In this document: one piece after another, positions 63,081 to 64,000 of the stretch
Position numbering within the stretch: the stretch's first letter is position 1
Layout of the letters: each line of letters starts with the position of its first letter
NCBI GenBank assembly: GCA_029465975.1
Contig: CM055762.1
Span: 1,178,001 to 1,242,000 of the forward strand
Length of the DNA: 64,000 bases
Origin: Dallia pectoralis
Lineage: Eukaryota > Chordata > Actinopteri > Esociformes > Umbridae
Direction: 5' to 3'
Notes under the pieces: generated by a model
Told to the model about the DNA's origin: nothing
What the model saw: the letters and a program-made list of their open reading frames with translations, nothing else
The model's database searches: none
Translations under genes and position numbers: made by a program

Positions 63081-63929
63081 CGATCCAGGTCAAGAATGGC
63101 TCCAGAGAGTTCCTCCAGCCTGGCCCTACGGGTCCTGTTTAAGTGAGCCAAGTAAGAAATTATGACCCCTCTAAGATAGGCCTTAAGTGATTCCCAGAGT
63201 AGAGAGTGAGAGGTCGAGCCCGTCCGGTTCAAAGCAAGAAAATTATCAATGGAGGTGGAGATAAGGGAACAAAAGTCAGCATCGGACAGGAGAAGAGAAT
63301 TGAACCTCCAGCAGGGAGGGGGGCGAGTGTGTGCTGATAGAACTATGTCCAGAGAAACGGGTGCATGATCTGAGATGACAATGGGTAGGTACTCAGACGA
63401 CGCCACCTGGGGCAGTAACGCACGATCAATAAAAAAGTAGTAAATACGGGAGTAGGAGTGATGCACATGCGAAAAAACGAATATTGTCTTGCATGGGGGT
63501 TCTGAAATCTCCATGGATCCACACAGCCATTCTGAGCCATGAAATCCGAAAAAGATATGCAGCATATACATTGACCAATAATACAGGCGTGTGCCAGATT
63601 GTGCCCGTTATGATTGAATATCTACCATTGGGGTCAGAAATAACATTACTTGCTGAGAAGTTCACTTTAGTGCCAACCATAATTGCAACCCCTCTGGCTT
63701 TGGAATTAAAACCTGAGTGAAAGACCTGACCAAACCTTGAGTTTCGCAACCTGAAGTGATCCTTTATACGTAGATTAGTCTCCTGTAAGAACACCACATC
63801 CGCTCTCAGCTGCTTGAGATGGGAAAAGACCCTAGACCTCTTAACAGGGGTGTTCATCGATCGAACGTTCCAGGATATAAACTTTATCGGAGCGTGTGAG
63901 CCCACTCTGGCATCACCCGTACCAGCCAT
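63069..63929 (-). pseudogene. L1-type LINE ORF2 endonuclease, damaged
   Basis: The minus-strand start is MAGTGDARVGSHAPIKFISW. Apurinic endonuclease blocks follow: ISWNVRSMN, VFLQETN, ARGVAIMVG and VNVYA. There is a jump to NGCVDPWRFQNPHARQYSFF (the part holding the GDLN-type motif is missing), then a frame change, FFIDRALLPQVASSEYLPIV and ISDHAPVSLD. ORF2 continues with HLNRTRRARLEELSGAILDL until about 63069, where it meets the LTR-element repeat. The RT is not in the window. It is inactive. Confidence 0.85.
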
Positions 63930-64000
63930 GTAAATGATGATAAAAGGAAAATGAGAGAAACATTGAACCATGTCCAGCATTACATAAGAGATGAGGAGAC

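Noticed and set aside
62216..63571. 451-codon minus-strand frame
   Set aside because: The long AAILGAGGT part is the reverse of the 30-bp repeat. Only its start (from about 63068 upward) is real, as part of the L1 ORF2 remnant.

Overview
The window reads as teleost fish DNA. It has vertebrate-style intron/exon genes, AT-rich intergenic DNA, long (TG)n and minisatellite arrays, and many fish-type mobile elements (Tc1, L2-like and L1-type LINEs, hAT, PIF-Harbinger, a DIRS/Ngaro-type element, LTR elements). I cannot name the species; the Tc1 and LINE families look like those of pike or salmonid relatives, but that is only an impression.

Three protein-coding genes can be reconstructed exon by exon with continuous reading frame: E2F8 (+, 13055-23285, 13 coding exons, 929 aa), CSRP3 (+, 31885-36458, 5 coding exons, 193 aa) and ZDHHC13 (-, 41080-56356, 17 coding exons, 646 or 691 aa depending on the start). 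Their order and relative orientation match the human 11p15.1 block ZDHHC13-CSRP3-E2F8, which supports the orthology calls. E2F8 is an atypical E2F repressor of cell-cycle genes, CSRP3 is the muscle LIM protein, and ZDHHC13 is an ankyrin-repeat DHHC-family membrane protein. They are neighbours by synteny, not one pathway.

Layout: 1-669 is a 48-bp satellite with higher-order structure, cut by the window edge. 670-11640 is intergenic, with one truncated Tc1 and a (TG)n tract. 11640-24170 is E2F8, with introns carrying a hAT element, a 42-bp minisatellite and a LINE piece. 24170-31100 is a nested transposon block in which a DIRS/Ngaro-type element with A1-B1-A2-B2 split repeats sits cleanly inside an L2-like LINE. 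31130-36500 is CSRP3 with Tc1 debris in its introns. 36840-39480 is an antisense LINE split by a solo LTR. 40870-56360 is ZDHHC13, with a Harbinger element filled by a 36-bp array and an L1-type remnant in one intron. 56490-64000 is a transposon-rich end (hAT, LINEs, two LTRs of one family in opposite orientation, an LTR-element ORF ending in a higher-order 30-bp repeat, and a damaged L1 endonuclease).

The most notable observations are: (1) the ZDHHC13 catalytic motif reads DHHS, so the acyl-accepting cysteine is replaced by serine while the zinc ligands are kept; (2) ZDHHC13 carries a textbook U12-type AT-AC intron; (3) the DIRS/Ngaro-type insertion has intact split repeats, a precise empty site and lost recombinase; (4) several minisatellites have grown inside mobile elements. 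No tRNA, rRNA or CRISPR could be supported.
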